The notes below the pieces were generated by a model that saw only the letters and a list, made by a program, of their open reading frames with translations, had not been told where the DNA came from and searched no databases. DNA of 64,000 nucleotides, taken from the NCBI RefSeq assembly GCF_030697375.1, contig NZ_JAUYQD010000024.1:35637-99636 (forward strand), read 5' to 3'. Below are positions 8,136 through 16,163 of this stretch, piece by piece. The position numbers and the translations under genes are program-made. The DNA comes from Rhodoferax sp. Lineage in GTDB: Bacteria > Pseudomonadota > Gammaproteobacteria > Burkholderiales > Burkholderiaceae_C. Every line of letters starts with the position of its first letter. The stretch's first letter is position 1.

Positions 8136-9207
8136 GAACATTCTCAAATTTGAAGCATTGGCGGCGCACCAGAGCGCCAACCACGAAGTCGTGATGATTC
8201 GTGCCAACGCTGAACAGATTAATGCAATCGCTCAAATTGAGCGCTTAGGTCGTAAGGAAGGAAAACTCACTGGATTTCAGCGTCCTCAGATCGCCGGCCA
8301 CATTACTGAAATCCGGAACTATCTTGCTAAGTCCGACGCGGTGTTGCCCAACGCCTTAGTGCTTGCCTTTGTCGATGGCGCGAAAATCATCAAAGGTAAA
8401 GGATCGGTCGTCACGCTCGAAGTCGACGTGAGTAATGGAAAGCCTGCATTGGTGGTCGATGGGCAGCAACGACTAACAGCGTTGACCCAAACTCGGCGAG
8501 ATGATTTTGAAGTTTTTGTGGCTTGCCTGATTTGCAAAGACATGGATGAACTGCGGCGTCAATTCATTCTGATCAACAACACCAAACCACTTCCAAAGTC
8601 ACTGATCTACGAGTTGCTTCCCTCGGTTGAAAATCTTCCGGAAAGGCTGTCCTCGCGCGCGTTGGCGGCTGCAATGACTGAGCGTCTCAATTTCGATGAC
8701 GGGAGTTCACTAAAAGGAATGGTCAAGATGCAAACGAACCCGAGCGGCATTATCCGGGACACAATTTTGCAAAAAGCGATCATGAATTCTGAGTCCGCTG
8801 GTGCTATTCAGACGTTAGCGCAACGCTCGGAAGATGTTTCTGAGCCTGTTGCGCTGATGAGCAACTTTTACGCCGCTGTCAAGAACGTATTTGCCGATGA
8901 CTGGGTTGGCCATGATCCAAAGACCTCCCGTCTGGTTCATGGGGCAGGAGTGATCGCGATGGGCTACGTCATGGACGAAATTTACACCCGCACGGGTAAA
9001 TCAACGGTGGAATCTTTCGCTGAAGGTCTGCAACCGTTGGTCGGCGCAACAGCGTGGACCGCTGGGGAGTGGAATTTTGGCGCGAACGAGATTGTTCCGT
9101 GGAATCGCATTGAGTACACGCCACGACAGTATGTTCAGTTGGCAGAACATCTCGTTGGCATATTGAGGAAGTCGAGCAAGGTCAAATCCGTTGCCAGGAG
9201 CCGTTAA
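8125..9207 (+). CDS. DGQHR-domain protein B (DndB/DpdB-like), downstream of dpdA
   Basis: The protein has 360 residues, and its start overlaps the dpdA stop by 11 bases. The motif is [14 protein letters not shown] near residue 110, followed by [23 protein letters not shown]. It parallels protein A along its whole length: [23 protein letters not shown] and TAWTAGEWN have direct counterparts in the first copy. It is a tandem paralogue separated only by dpdA. A heteromeric pair acting with DpdA is one reading; division of labour between modification and regulation, as proposed for DndB, is another. Confidence 0.76.
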   Translation: MVVKNILKFEALAAHQSANHEVVMIRANAEQINAIAQIERLGRKEGKLTGFQRPQIAGHITEIRNYLAKSDAVLPNALVLAFVDGAKIIKGKGSVVTLEVDVSNGKPALVVDGQQRLTALTQTRRDDFEVFVACLICKDMDELRRQFILINNTKPLPKSLIYELLPSVENLPERLSSRALAAAMTERLNFDDGSSLKGMVKMQTNPSGIIRDTILQKAIMNSESAGAIQTLAQRSEDVSEPVALMSNFYAAVKNVFADDWVGHDPKTSRLVHGAGVIAMGYVMDEIYTRTGKSTVESFAEGLQPLVGATAWTAGEWNFGANEIVPWNRIEYTPRQYVQLAEHLVGILRKSSKVKSVARSR

Positions 9208-9914
9208 TGCTGTTCAACAGGGCGCTCGTATTGTTTTCCGGTGGTCAGGATTCAACCACTTGTCTGGCCTGGGCACTGGATCGATATGCGCATGTGGAAA
9301 CCATTGGATTTGACTACGGGCAGAAACATCACGTTGAACTCAACGCCAGGCAGGTCGTTCTCCAATCTATCAAAAATAAGTTTCCGGCGTGGGCTGCCCG
9401 TTTGGGCGCGGACCATATGATCGACTTGGGTGCGCTCGGAAAAATTAGCGATACCGCGCTAACGCGAGACAGCGCAATCAAGATGACTGTGGCCGGACTG
9501 CCGAATACGTTTGTTCCCGGTCGCAATTTGCTATTTCTCACTCTTGCGGCGAGTGTGGGCTATCGTCGCGACTTAAGTGTAATGGTTGGGGGAATGTGTG
9601 AAACGGACTTCTCTGGCTATCCGGATTGCCGCGACGACACCATCAAAGCGCAGCAGGTTGCGGTCTCGTTAGGCATGGGGCAACGCTTCACGTTCGAAAC
9701 GCCATTGATGTGGATAGACAAAGCAGAGACTTGGGCTCTTGCTCATCGCTTGGGCGGTGACGCGCTTACCAAAATCATTCTTGAAGATTCGCACACCTGT
9801 TATCACGGCGTACGCGAACGGATGCATTCTTGGGGGTACGGGTGTGGCGAGTGCCCCGCATGTGAGTTGCGCAAGGCAGGGTATCAACGCTGGGTTGAAA
9901 GCGTTGCAGCATGA
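9207..9914 (+). CDS. queC: QueC 7-cyano-7-deazaguanine (preQ0) synthase
   Basis: The protein has 235 residues. The start codon shares bases with the previous stop (TAATG). The PP-loop motif [14 protein letters not shown] lies at residues 8-21, and [15 protein letters not shown] and [13 protein letters not shown] are classic QueC. The C-terminal zinc site is C(YHG)...[13 protein letters not shown] with four cysteines. QueC converts 7-carboxy-7-deazaguanine to preQ0 with ammonia and ATP. Position in the modification operon indicates dedicated supply of preQ0 for DNA rather than only tRNA queuosine. All key motifs are intact. Confidence 0.93.
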   Translation: MLFNRALVLFSGGQDSTTCLAWALDRYAHVETIGFDYGQKHHVELNARQVVLQSIKNKFPAWAARLGADHMIDLGALGKISDTALTRDSAIKMTVAGLPNTFVPGRNLLFLTLAASVGYRRDLSVMVGGMCETDFSGYPDCRDDTIKAQQVAVSLGMGQRFTFETPLMWIDKAETWALAHRLGGDALTKIILEDSHTCYHGVRERMHSWGYGCGECPACELRKAGYQRWVESVAA

Positions 9915-10054
9915 CTTACACGGTTAAGGAGATCTTTTACACGCTTCAGGGCGAAAGGGCAAACGCTGGGCGTCCCGCCGTATTTTGCTGATTCAGTGGG
10001 TGCAACTTGTGGACTGGGCGAGAGGAAGATCGACGCACTGCTGTCTGCAAATTG
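9911..10054 (+). pseudogene. queE: queE remnant with an internal stop and lost C-terminus
   Basis: An ATG at 9911 overlaps the queC stop. The translation [20 protein letters not shown] is an almost perfect QueE start, then RPAVFC is followed by TGA (9989-9991) where QueE has Arg (FCRFSGCNLW), a single CGA-to-TGA change. After the stop the same frame continues FSGCNLWTGREEDRRTAVCK, and similarity ends near 10054 before the rest of the radical-SAM domain. EGAN has also become ERAN. About 50 of some 210 codons remain, so the gene cannot make 7-carboxy-7-deazaguanine synthase. The pathway must use a queE elsewhere in the genome. Confidence 0.88.
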
Positions 10055-10191
10055 GCTCGTCAGGGGAATCTGTGCCCAGAGGGAAAAGATCAAACACTAC
10101 GACGGTAGCCGGTATGATAGGCCTCAAATAAGACTTGCTTCAAGATCGCATGTTTGATTTTGGAGTCAGGCCGTCAAAAAGGGGATGATGC

Positions 10192-11004
10192 TTGGCTGTT
10201 CTTTCTGAAGTGACGCGATGGGTGCCCGAAACCGACGGTGAGCGACTTTTTATGGCCGCGTACGAAATGGCCGCACCCTGCGTCCCGGTCCTGTTTGGCG
10301 GTCAGGCCTGGGTTGTTTCTCCAGAAGGTATGACTGAAGCCTGCCGATTGTCCGCCGCAATGGAAATAACGCATCGATGCCTCAACGAGGGCGTGGATCT
10401 TTACACCGCAAATCCACAAGCGTCGGTTGACCCGATGGTACACAGGCTGAGGCTCGTCATTGGCATGTATCAGATGAATGAGGTGGCATTGCGTGTCGCA
10501 CAGGTCACTCGACTCGCTTCCCTGGCCTATATAAATCGGCAACTCTCGCCGAGCCGAATAAAGCAGGTACATCAGACGGAGCGCAAGTTTTGCTGTTGGT
10601 GTGGCAATCCGACCTTAAGATCGAAAAATGCCCCGGAGAATGCTAAGGCGACTGTGGAACATTTATGGCCCGAATTTTTAGGCGGAAATTCGGCACTGGA
10701 AAATCTTGCAATTGCATGTAGCAAATGCAATACGGCAAGGCAGCATGCGTTCACATGGGCATGGTTTTCCACACCAGCGATAAATGAAAAGTTGGACGTG
10801 AATGGCGCCGTACCGAGAGAAGTTGAATTGGCAATTGCTCTTCACAGATTAATCAAAGTAGCGAGTGGTCAATCGCCGCTGTCTACAGTTAGAACCACCC
10901 TTAAGGCTGCCATGCGACTGCTAAACGGAGCCATACCAAACCTGAATTTGCCTGCAAACAGGCGGTTCACATATTTCGAAATATTGCAAAATTCAACGGA
11001 GTAA
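10192..11004 (+). CDS. HNH endonuclease
   Basis: The protein has 270 residues from a TTG at 10192 with GGGGA about seven bases upstream; nearby ATGs at 10185 and 10188 are out of frame. The HNH/zinc core is near residues 140-190: CCWCGNPTL, then VEHLWPEFLGGNSALENLAIACSKCNTARQH, read here as two CxxC pairs, the EH of the active site and the closing N and H. The N-terminal 130 residues are not recognised and could be a sensor or DNA-binding part. The gene lies three bases upstream of a third DGQHR protein, so both probably form one transcription unit. It is a candidate effector that cuts DNA according to modification state; this is inference. Confidence 0.75.
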   Translation: MAVLSEVTRWVPETDGERLFMAAYEMAAPCVPVLFGGQAWVVSPEGMTEACRLSAAMEITHRCLNEGVDLYTANPQASVDPMVHRLRLVIGMYQMNEVALRVAQVTRLASLAYINRQLSPSRIKQVHQTERKFCCWCGNPTLRSKNAPENAKATVEHLWPEFLGGNSALENLAIACSKCNTARQHAFTWAWFSTPAINEKLDVNGAVPREVELAIALHRLIKVASGQSPLSTVRTTLKAAMRLLNGAIPNLNLPANRRFTYFEILQNSTE

Positions 11005-11006
11005 CC

Positions 11007-12230
11007 ATGGCTACGATCAAGAAAACCACGAAAAAAGCGCCTGCCAAGAAGTCGGTGATAAAAACCGAGAGCTATCTTGCATTGGAAAACGTACAAAGAT
11101 CGGACACCAAGGATCTGCGGTTCTTTCTCTTTCATGCGTCAGCTTCGGAAATCTTTCAATGGGGTTTAATTGATCGAACGTCGCCAGAGAAGCCAAAGGC
11201 GATTCAACGAAGACTCAATAAGACCAAGGTCTTGCGAATCAAGGAATTCCTTGAGCAACCTGGAAACACGATAGCCACGTCTGTGATCGTTGTTTTTAAT
11301 GACAATCAAGTGTCTTTCGTTGAAGAAGAACTGCCCGACGGGGGATGCTCTGGCTTCGGAACCTTGTCAGTCTCTTGGAAACCAAGCTCGCCGGCTGGGA
11401 TCATCGTCGATGGGCAGCATCGAGTAATTGGTGCAAACAGTTTTCAACAAGAGGACATTCATCTCAATGTGATCGGAATTCTTGGTGCTGATGATGATGA
11501 AGGTGCATTTCAATTCTTGGTCATAAACAACAACAGTTCTAAAGTAAATCCGAGCCAAGTGAAAGCATTGTTTACGTCTTATAAGGAAGAAGATTTGGTC
11601 AGTCGGATGCTTGCAAGCGGGAGTACCAACATTGATTCGGAGAAGATAACCGCGTTGCGGGTCTTTGATGAAGGACCGGATAGTCCATTCAATGGACAAC
11701 TGAAGTGGCAAAAGAACGCTGTCGGGTTCATCGCTCCCAATGCGTTGGAGGCGGGGCTCGGTGAGGTCCAAAATCGCAGCGCTCTGCTGGCTGTTACTGA
11801 TTCGGAGCTCGATACGTTTTTGGGAATATGGGCGGCTATTCGTGCCGAGTGGGCTGCTCTTTGGCATGCCGAAACACATCTTTTGGAAAAAGCTTGCTTC
11901 CAGGTAGTAACTGCCTATATTTGTGATTCTTTGGAACAGTTCCGGACCTTTAGCGACGAAAGCGTCGACTACACAGATCCCGATGTTCTAGCCAAAGGCG
12001 TAAAACGAATTTTGAAACGGATTGAACCGAACTTTTTCGAGGTGCAGTGGGCGCGAACTGGTCTAGATACTCGCACTGGTCAAGAGTTGTTGATGATGGA
12101 TTTGAAGACCATGGCCAGCAACATTAAAGGTTCGCGCCCGTGGCATAAAGGGCTAGAAACCGTAAACGTGGGTGCCGTGTCTGGCGATCAAATCAAAAAA
12201 GGAGATCGTGCAAAAAAGGTTAAGAGCTAA
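11007..12230 (+). CDS. DGQHR-domain protein C
   Basis: The protein has 407 residues from ATG 11007, with GGAG six bases upstream. The exact motif IIVDGQHRVIGAN occurs near residue 135, followed by FQFLVINNNSSKVNPSQVKAL, the family's second signature. The Lys-rich N-terminus (about 20 residues) and C-terminal KKGDRAKK tail are probably disordered. It is more divergent from copies A and B than they are from each other and is paired with the HNH nuclease. DGQHR proteins occur in the Dnd, Dpd and related modification systems. This copy may regulate or partner the nuclease; function is not determinable from sequence. Confidence 0.75.
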   Translation: MATIKKTTKKAPAKKSVIKTESYLALENVQRSDTKDLRFFLFHASASEIFQWGLIDRTSPEKPKAIQRRLNKTKVLRIKEFLEQPGNTIATSVIVVFNDNQVSFVEEELPDGGCSGFGTLSVSWKPSSPAGIIVDGQHRVIGANSFQQEDIHLNVIGILGADDDEGAFQFLVINNNSSKVNPSQVKALFTSYKEEDLVSRMLASGSTNIDSEKITALRVFDEGPDSPFNGQLKWQKNAVGFIAPNALEAGLGEVQNRSALLAVTDSELDTFLGIWAAIRAEWAALWHAETHLLEKACFQVVTAYICDSLEQFRTFSDESVDYTDPDVLAKGVKRILKRIEPNFFEVQWARTGLDTRTGQELLMMDLKTMASNIKGSRPWHKGLETVNVGAVSGDQIKKGDRAKKVKS

Positions 12231-12265
12231 TTGGATGAGAAGATGCATTGCATCTCAGTATTGAC

Positions 12266-13465
12266 TCATGGAATAGGCGGTGGAGATATTTGGTAGCCGC
12301 TATCCCTGCCGTATGGTTTGGGGCAAAAATAGCGTGAGTCGCAAGCTGCGCATGTGTCAGGGTCTTGGCAAGACGGCTGCCAGGCTTGGGAAATATCTCC
12401 TCCAGAAATTTCATTCGAAATGCGCTTCTCAATATCAACCACCACGCTGTCGAAGGCAACTCCTGCTGCATGAATACTCGCAGGGGTTACCGAGATGACT
12501 CGCATGGCTCGTTGAATTCGAAACACTTCACTCAATTCGCGGCCCGCACCAGTCCCAGGCCGCGCGGTAGTCAATGTGTAATAGTCTGGGCTTCCCCGGG
12601 CTGGAAGCACATCTGTCAATGATTTGTCGACCTGCCGTCTTAGGCCAATGACATCCGTCGTGCTGGGGAGTAGTTCGTTGACGTACAGAACGATACCTGC
12701 GACTACCGGTTTTGCAGCGACCTTTCGGGCACGTAACCAGGCGTACATTTGGATTTGCCAGTCATGCTGCTGCCAGTAATGCTGCTCCGAATGGCCAACA
12801 TCCGGTCGTGATGCTCCTTTGTAGTCAACGATTACTTCGAACTCTGGTGGCAATACGATGCCTTCACTTGAGAGTTTTTGCTCTATGGCGGTGCGAATTA
12901 GATTGTCCGGAGCTACGTTGCTCAAACTGATGTTGGTAAGAACATCTGCGACGCCGGTTACTCCGTAACGTTCTGCACGCAAACTCACACTTGATGAATC
13001 GGATGGCAGCGGCCTTGAGCCGGCTAAGGGCTCTTCGGCAAACACCACAAGGGGGAAGAGATGAGGGCCAATCAGATTGATAGCCTCCGCTGCGCGCGTG
13101 TATGCGGTCATGCGCGCGTCACGGTTCCGAGGAATTTTGCCCTGAACGGCCAAAACGGCCTCGACGCGTCGACCGATTTCACCGATGTCGTGTTCCGCAA
13201 GTCCCTTACCCGCTTCCCTGTCCTCCCATTCAATGGTTGTCGAAGGCCAAGGGAGTGGAATGCTTCGTTCCTTCCAGATCGTGTAGGCCATCTCCAGTAC
13301 ACCGTGAATGAACTCCCCGAACCAGAGTTGCACTGGTCGCGCTGGCGGCAACGCGCTCCCGTTTTGGTACCGATACTGAAGTCCGCATCGAAGAAAAGAG
13401 AGTAGATCTCCTGTCAGGCTGTAGTTTGGAATAGTGATGGGCAAATGCCGAGCATTGAGGGACAT
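12266..13465 (-). CDS. PD-(D/E)XK nuclease with probable Fe-S cluster (RecB/AddB/Cas4-like)
   Basis: The protein has 399 residues. The nuclease core is visible as EFIHGVLE (motif with His) near residue 51, FEVIVDYKGAS near 210 (D-x(n)-E-x-K type) and WQIQMYAWLRARK near 235. A C-terminal cysteine group, C-x5-C-x2-C-x5-C (CQDPDTCAACDSRYFC near 370), together with an N-terminal Cys in FLRCGLQYRY, matches the four-cysteine Fe-S site of AddB/Cas4 nucleases. It starts eight bases after the helicase stop, so the two are co-translated, like the nuclease/helicase pairs of RecB-type enzymes. A role in degrading non-modified or invading DNA is inferred. Confidence 0.75.
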   Translation of the reverse strand: MSLNARHLPITIPNYSLTGDLLSFLRCGLQYRYQNGSALPPARPVQLWFGEFIHGVLEMAYTIWKERSIPLPWPSTTIEWEDREAGKGLAEHDIGEIGRRVEAVLAVQGKIPRNRDARMTAYTRAAEAINLIGPHLFPLVVFAEEPLAGSRPLPSDSSSVSLRAERYGVTGVADVLTNISLSNVAPDNLIRTAIEQKLSSEGIVLPPEFEVIVDYKGASRPDVGHSEQHYWQQHDWQIQMYAWLRARKVAAKPVVAGIVLYVNELLPSTTDVIGLRRQVDKSLTDVLPARGSPDYYTLTTARPGTGAGRELSEVFRIQRAMRVISVTPASIHAAGVAFDSVVVDIEKRISNEISGGDISQAWQPSCQDPDTCAACDSRYFCPKPYGRDSGYQISPPPIP

Positions 13466-13472
13466 GGGATTC

Positions 13473-15839
13473 TTAGATTAGTGTCAAAGGCATTTCTTCT
13501 GGCTGGGTCGGTGTTCCCTTTTTTAGCGGCGGGTTGTCTTTGCGCCAGGTCCAGTCTCCATCTCGTGCCCAAAAAGTAGCGACGTTTTGAACCGAAGTGT
13601 TGTACTCAATACTCTTTGTTAAACCCACGAGCAAAAGTGCAACCTGCGCTCGACTGTACGCAACGTAATAAAGACGCATCAAGTCATCGAATGTTCGGTC
13701 AATGTCGCTTCGTGCGGTTCTGACTGAGCCAACTTCCGTGTGCGGCGCCATTGCTGACTCCATGAGGACGGTACTAGATGGTTCCCTTGGGAATCTCTTG
13801 AAAGCGTTCTTCGCGTGGTTCATCTTGAATTCAGATCCGACATCCACGATAACGAGGGGGTATTCCAAACCTTTGCTCTGGTGAATGGTCATGATGCTCA
13901 GACGATTCCGCGGAACTGCAAACAGAAGATCTTCGTTGACGTCTATGACCTTGTCTGCAATTGGCGTTAAGAGGTCGGAAACAACAACGTTACGACTCTG
14001 CAAGTCGTGGGGTACCTTGTTAAGTATGGTGAAACCATAACTCGAATAATGTGAGCCCTGAACGACGCAGCGCATGATTGCCTCGAGATACACCTGGTGT
14101 TCAGGGTCTCGCTGGAATGCCGGAATCCAGACAATGAGTTTGTACAACAAATCAAGGAGAGGAATGTCGTGCGGCCAAGGGCCGGTGGTTGCACGTCTAT
14201 TGCGCCAACCATCGACATAGTGGCCAAGTGTCATTGATGCAGAACGTGGGGCCGGATTTAACGCGATGAAAGCCCGAGCGGCGTCACGCCATATGGGCAA
14301 ATATCGCTTCGTATCTCGAGTGAGATACATCGGGGCCTCAATTGCGTCGGACGAATCCAAACAAAGCAGGACCAATCCCAAAAGTATTTGAACGTTGGCA
14401 ATGTCCCTAAGGTCTTGGCCGCGCGGATTGAAAACACCGAGCCCGCTTCCTTCCAAATTTCTGCGAAGTTGAGCGGGAAGACGGTCCACTAAGCCGCCAG
14501 CGTTGTCGTCCTTGAATTCCCGGACGCTCGATGCAAGTAGCACAGCGTCGCCCAAAGCGCCACTGTTTTGATCTCTTCTCAAAACAGTGTTGGTTCCAGG
14601 GATGGCGTAACCTGAACCTTGAAATACGTCATTTAGGAGTTTGGAAAGATCGGCTGATAGATCGTCCATTGAGTCTCTAAAGAGCCCAAGAATGGGAATG
14701 CCGTAGCTCGGATTGAACGGCACTATGGCTGGTTTACCGGTGACCCGAGCTGCAACGAACTTGGGATCGTGTGTAGCAAAGTCATTGAAAAGCTTGACTA
14801 TTTCCGGCGTAGAGCGATGGTTGGTTACTAGGTAAACAAGATGGCTACTTGCGCCAGCAATCGCAGTGGCAAATCGTTTTTGGAAATGTGTAAACAATTC
14901 AACCGTCGCGCCACGGAAGCGATACAGAGCTTGATCGTCATCGCCAACCACTGAAAATGAACACTGAGCCTGGCGGACCACCTCCAGATAAATTGCCTCT
15001 TGCAGTGGATTCGTATCTTGGTATTCATCAACGAGAAGTGCTTTGATTGGAGGGATTGTTGAGTACAAGGTGCCATTTTTTAAACCTTGATGGATTCGCT
15101 CAGCGCACAAAGAAAAATCGAACATTTGCTGCCCTTGCAGATGTGTCCGGTAGTTTGCAAGCAGTGTGGCTTGAGAGGACGGCGCTGTACCGGACCTCCC
15201 ATACGAATCAAGATTCACGAGATCCTGAAGCAATCTATTGTTGACCGAAATGGAAAGGTTGCCGGCTTCGGTCTGATTTCGCGGTTGCTGCTTTTCGAAG
15301 TTGTAGCCGGCTAAATACGGATCCAAGACGGTCTGCGCTCCAGCGCGGTAACTTGGCGCAAAGATCTTGCGTCGGTATACAAAATTTGCTGCAAACTCTT
15401 CGAGCATTACGGGTGTTGGCGACCCTACTTGACGCGTGCGGCCAAGCCATAATTGGCAAAAACTGTCGAGGGTTCCGGTCTGAATCGCATTGATGTCAAG
15501 TTCAGTGAGCCATTTCTCCCTGGATCCATCGTGTGAAGCCGCTGCAGTGAGTCGGAAGTGTTCTACAAGAGTTAGCCCCCACCCAACAAGGCGACTAGAA
15601 AGTTCAGCGGCTGCTTTGCGGGTAAACGTTGTGATGAGGACCGACTCTGGCTCCATGCCATCGACCAATACATGCCTTAAGGCTCGAAGTACCAGGACGG
15701 TCGTCTTTCCTGATCCAGGTCCAGCGACAATCATCAAAGCTGGATTCTGAGGATGTAAAACGCACTCAAGCTGAGGTGGGTTCAAATTGCGTGCCAAGAC
15801 CGACTTGACCGCGTCCGAAAATTCTTGAATTGTGATCAA
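13473..15839 (-). CDS. UvrD/Rep-type superfamily 1 DNA helicase
   Basis: The protein has 788 residues from a TTG at 15839 preceded by AGGGGAG. SF1 motifs appear in order: Q-motif LNPPQLECV (19-27), Walker A AGPGSGKTT (39-47), TFTRKAAAEL (motif Ia), LLVDEYQDTN (Walker B), VVGDDDQALYRFRGA (motif III), TNHRSTPEI (motif IV), MTIHQSKGLEYPLVIV (motif V) and LYYVAYSRAQ (motif VI). It is a full-length 3'-5' helicase of the UvrD class but not the housekeeping uvrD by context. It is followed at once by an Fe-S PD-(D/E)XK nuclease, giving a two-subunit helicase-nuclease. It belongs to the transposon cargo and is a likely defence effector. Confidence 0.88.
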   Translation of the reverse strand: MITIQEFSDAVKSVLARNLNPPQLECVLHPQNPALMIVAGPGSGKTTVLVLRALRHVLVDGMEPESVLITTFTRKAAAELSSRLVGWGLTLVEHFRLTAAASHDGSREKWLTELDINAIQTGTLDSFCQLWLGRTRQVGSPTPVMLEEFAANFVYRRKIFAPSYRAGAQTVLDPYLAGYNFEKQQPRNQTEAGNLSISVNNRLLQDLVNLDSYGRSGTAPSSQATLLANYRTHLQGQQMFDFSLCAERIHQGLKNGTLYSTIPPIKALLVDEYQDTNPLQEAIYLEVVRQAQCSFSVVGDDDQALYRFRGATVELFTHFQKRFATAIAGASSHLVYLVTNHRSTPEIVKLFNDFATHDPKFVAARVTGKPAIVPFNPSYGIPILGLFRDSMDDLSADLSKLLNDVFQGSGYAIPGTNTVLRRDQNSGALGDAVLLASSVREFKDDNAGGLVDRLPAQLRRNLEGSGLGVFNPRGQDLRDIANVQILLGLVLLCLDSSDAIEAPMYLTRDTKRYLPIWRDAARAFIALNPAPRSASMTLGHYVDGWRNRRATTGPWPHDIPLLDLLYKLIVWIPAFQRDPEHQVYLEAIMRCVVQGSHYSSYGFTILNKVPHDLQSRNVVVSDLLTPIADKVIDVNEDLLFAVPRNRLSIMTIHQSKGLEYPLVIVDVGSEFKMNHAKNAFKRFPREPSSTVLMESAMAPHTEVGSVRTARSDIDRTFDDLMRLYYVAYSRAQVALLLVGLTKSIEYNTSVQNVATFWARDGDWTWRKDNPPLKKGTPTQPEEMPLTLI

Positions 15840-15851
15840 TGTTGTTCTCCC

Positions 15852-15995
15852 CTATTTTATTATCTTAGCTATAAGTTCACGACATTTGTGCGCAAACGCC
15901 GTATAAGAGTAGCGCCTATAACGCATAAATAGAACGGCTTCTTGCAAATTGCAACGTTTCGCTGCTGACGGCGATGCCGATTTTGACTGAATCAT
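15852..15995 (-). CDS. Possible 47-aa small protein coupled to the helicase
   Basis: An ATG at 15995 has a good ribosome-binding site (AGGGGA, six bases spacing). The 47-codon frame is rich in Lys, Arg and Tyr (RYRRYSYTAF, then RELIAKIIK). Its TAG stop overlaps the AGGGGAG ribosome-binding site of the helicase, an arrangement typical of translational coupling. The frame is open further upstream to 16127 but without a better start. I recognise no family. The good start site and coupling favour a real gene, while its small size leaves clear doubt. Confidence 0.35.
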   Translation of the reverse strand: MIQSKSASPSAAKRCNLQEAVLFMRYRRYSYTAFAHKCRELIAKIIK

Positions 15996-16163
15996 GGAGA
16001 ATCCCCTGAATTCCTTTTCCATTAGCGTTTGGCGCGTTGCTAGAGTGGGACAATGATTTCCGGCAGCCAGGCCAAATCGGCGCCGGCAGTAAAACGTTGT
16101 TACAGGAAGCATTAGGAGTGTTGCCACAATTCGGCTGCAGCCTTAATGACTGGCCATTGACGA

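Noticed and set aside
9989..9991. In-frame TGA in queE read as selenocysteine
   Set aside because: The position is Arg in QueE, not Cys, no SECIS-like hairpin is evident, and the gene is truncated further on.
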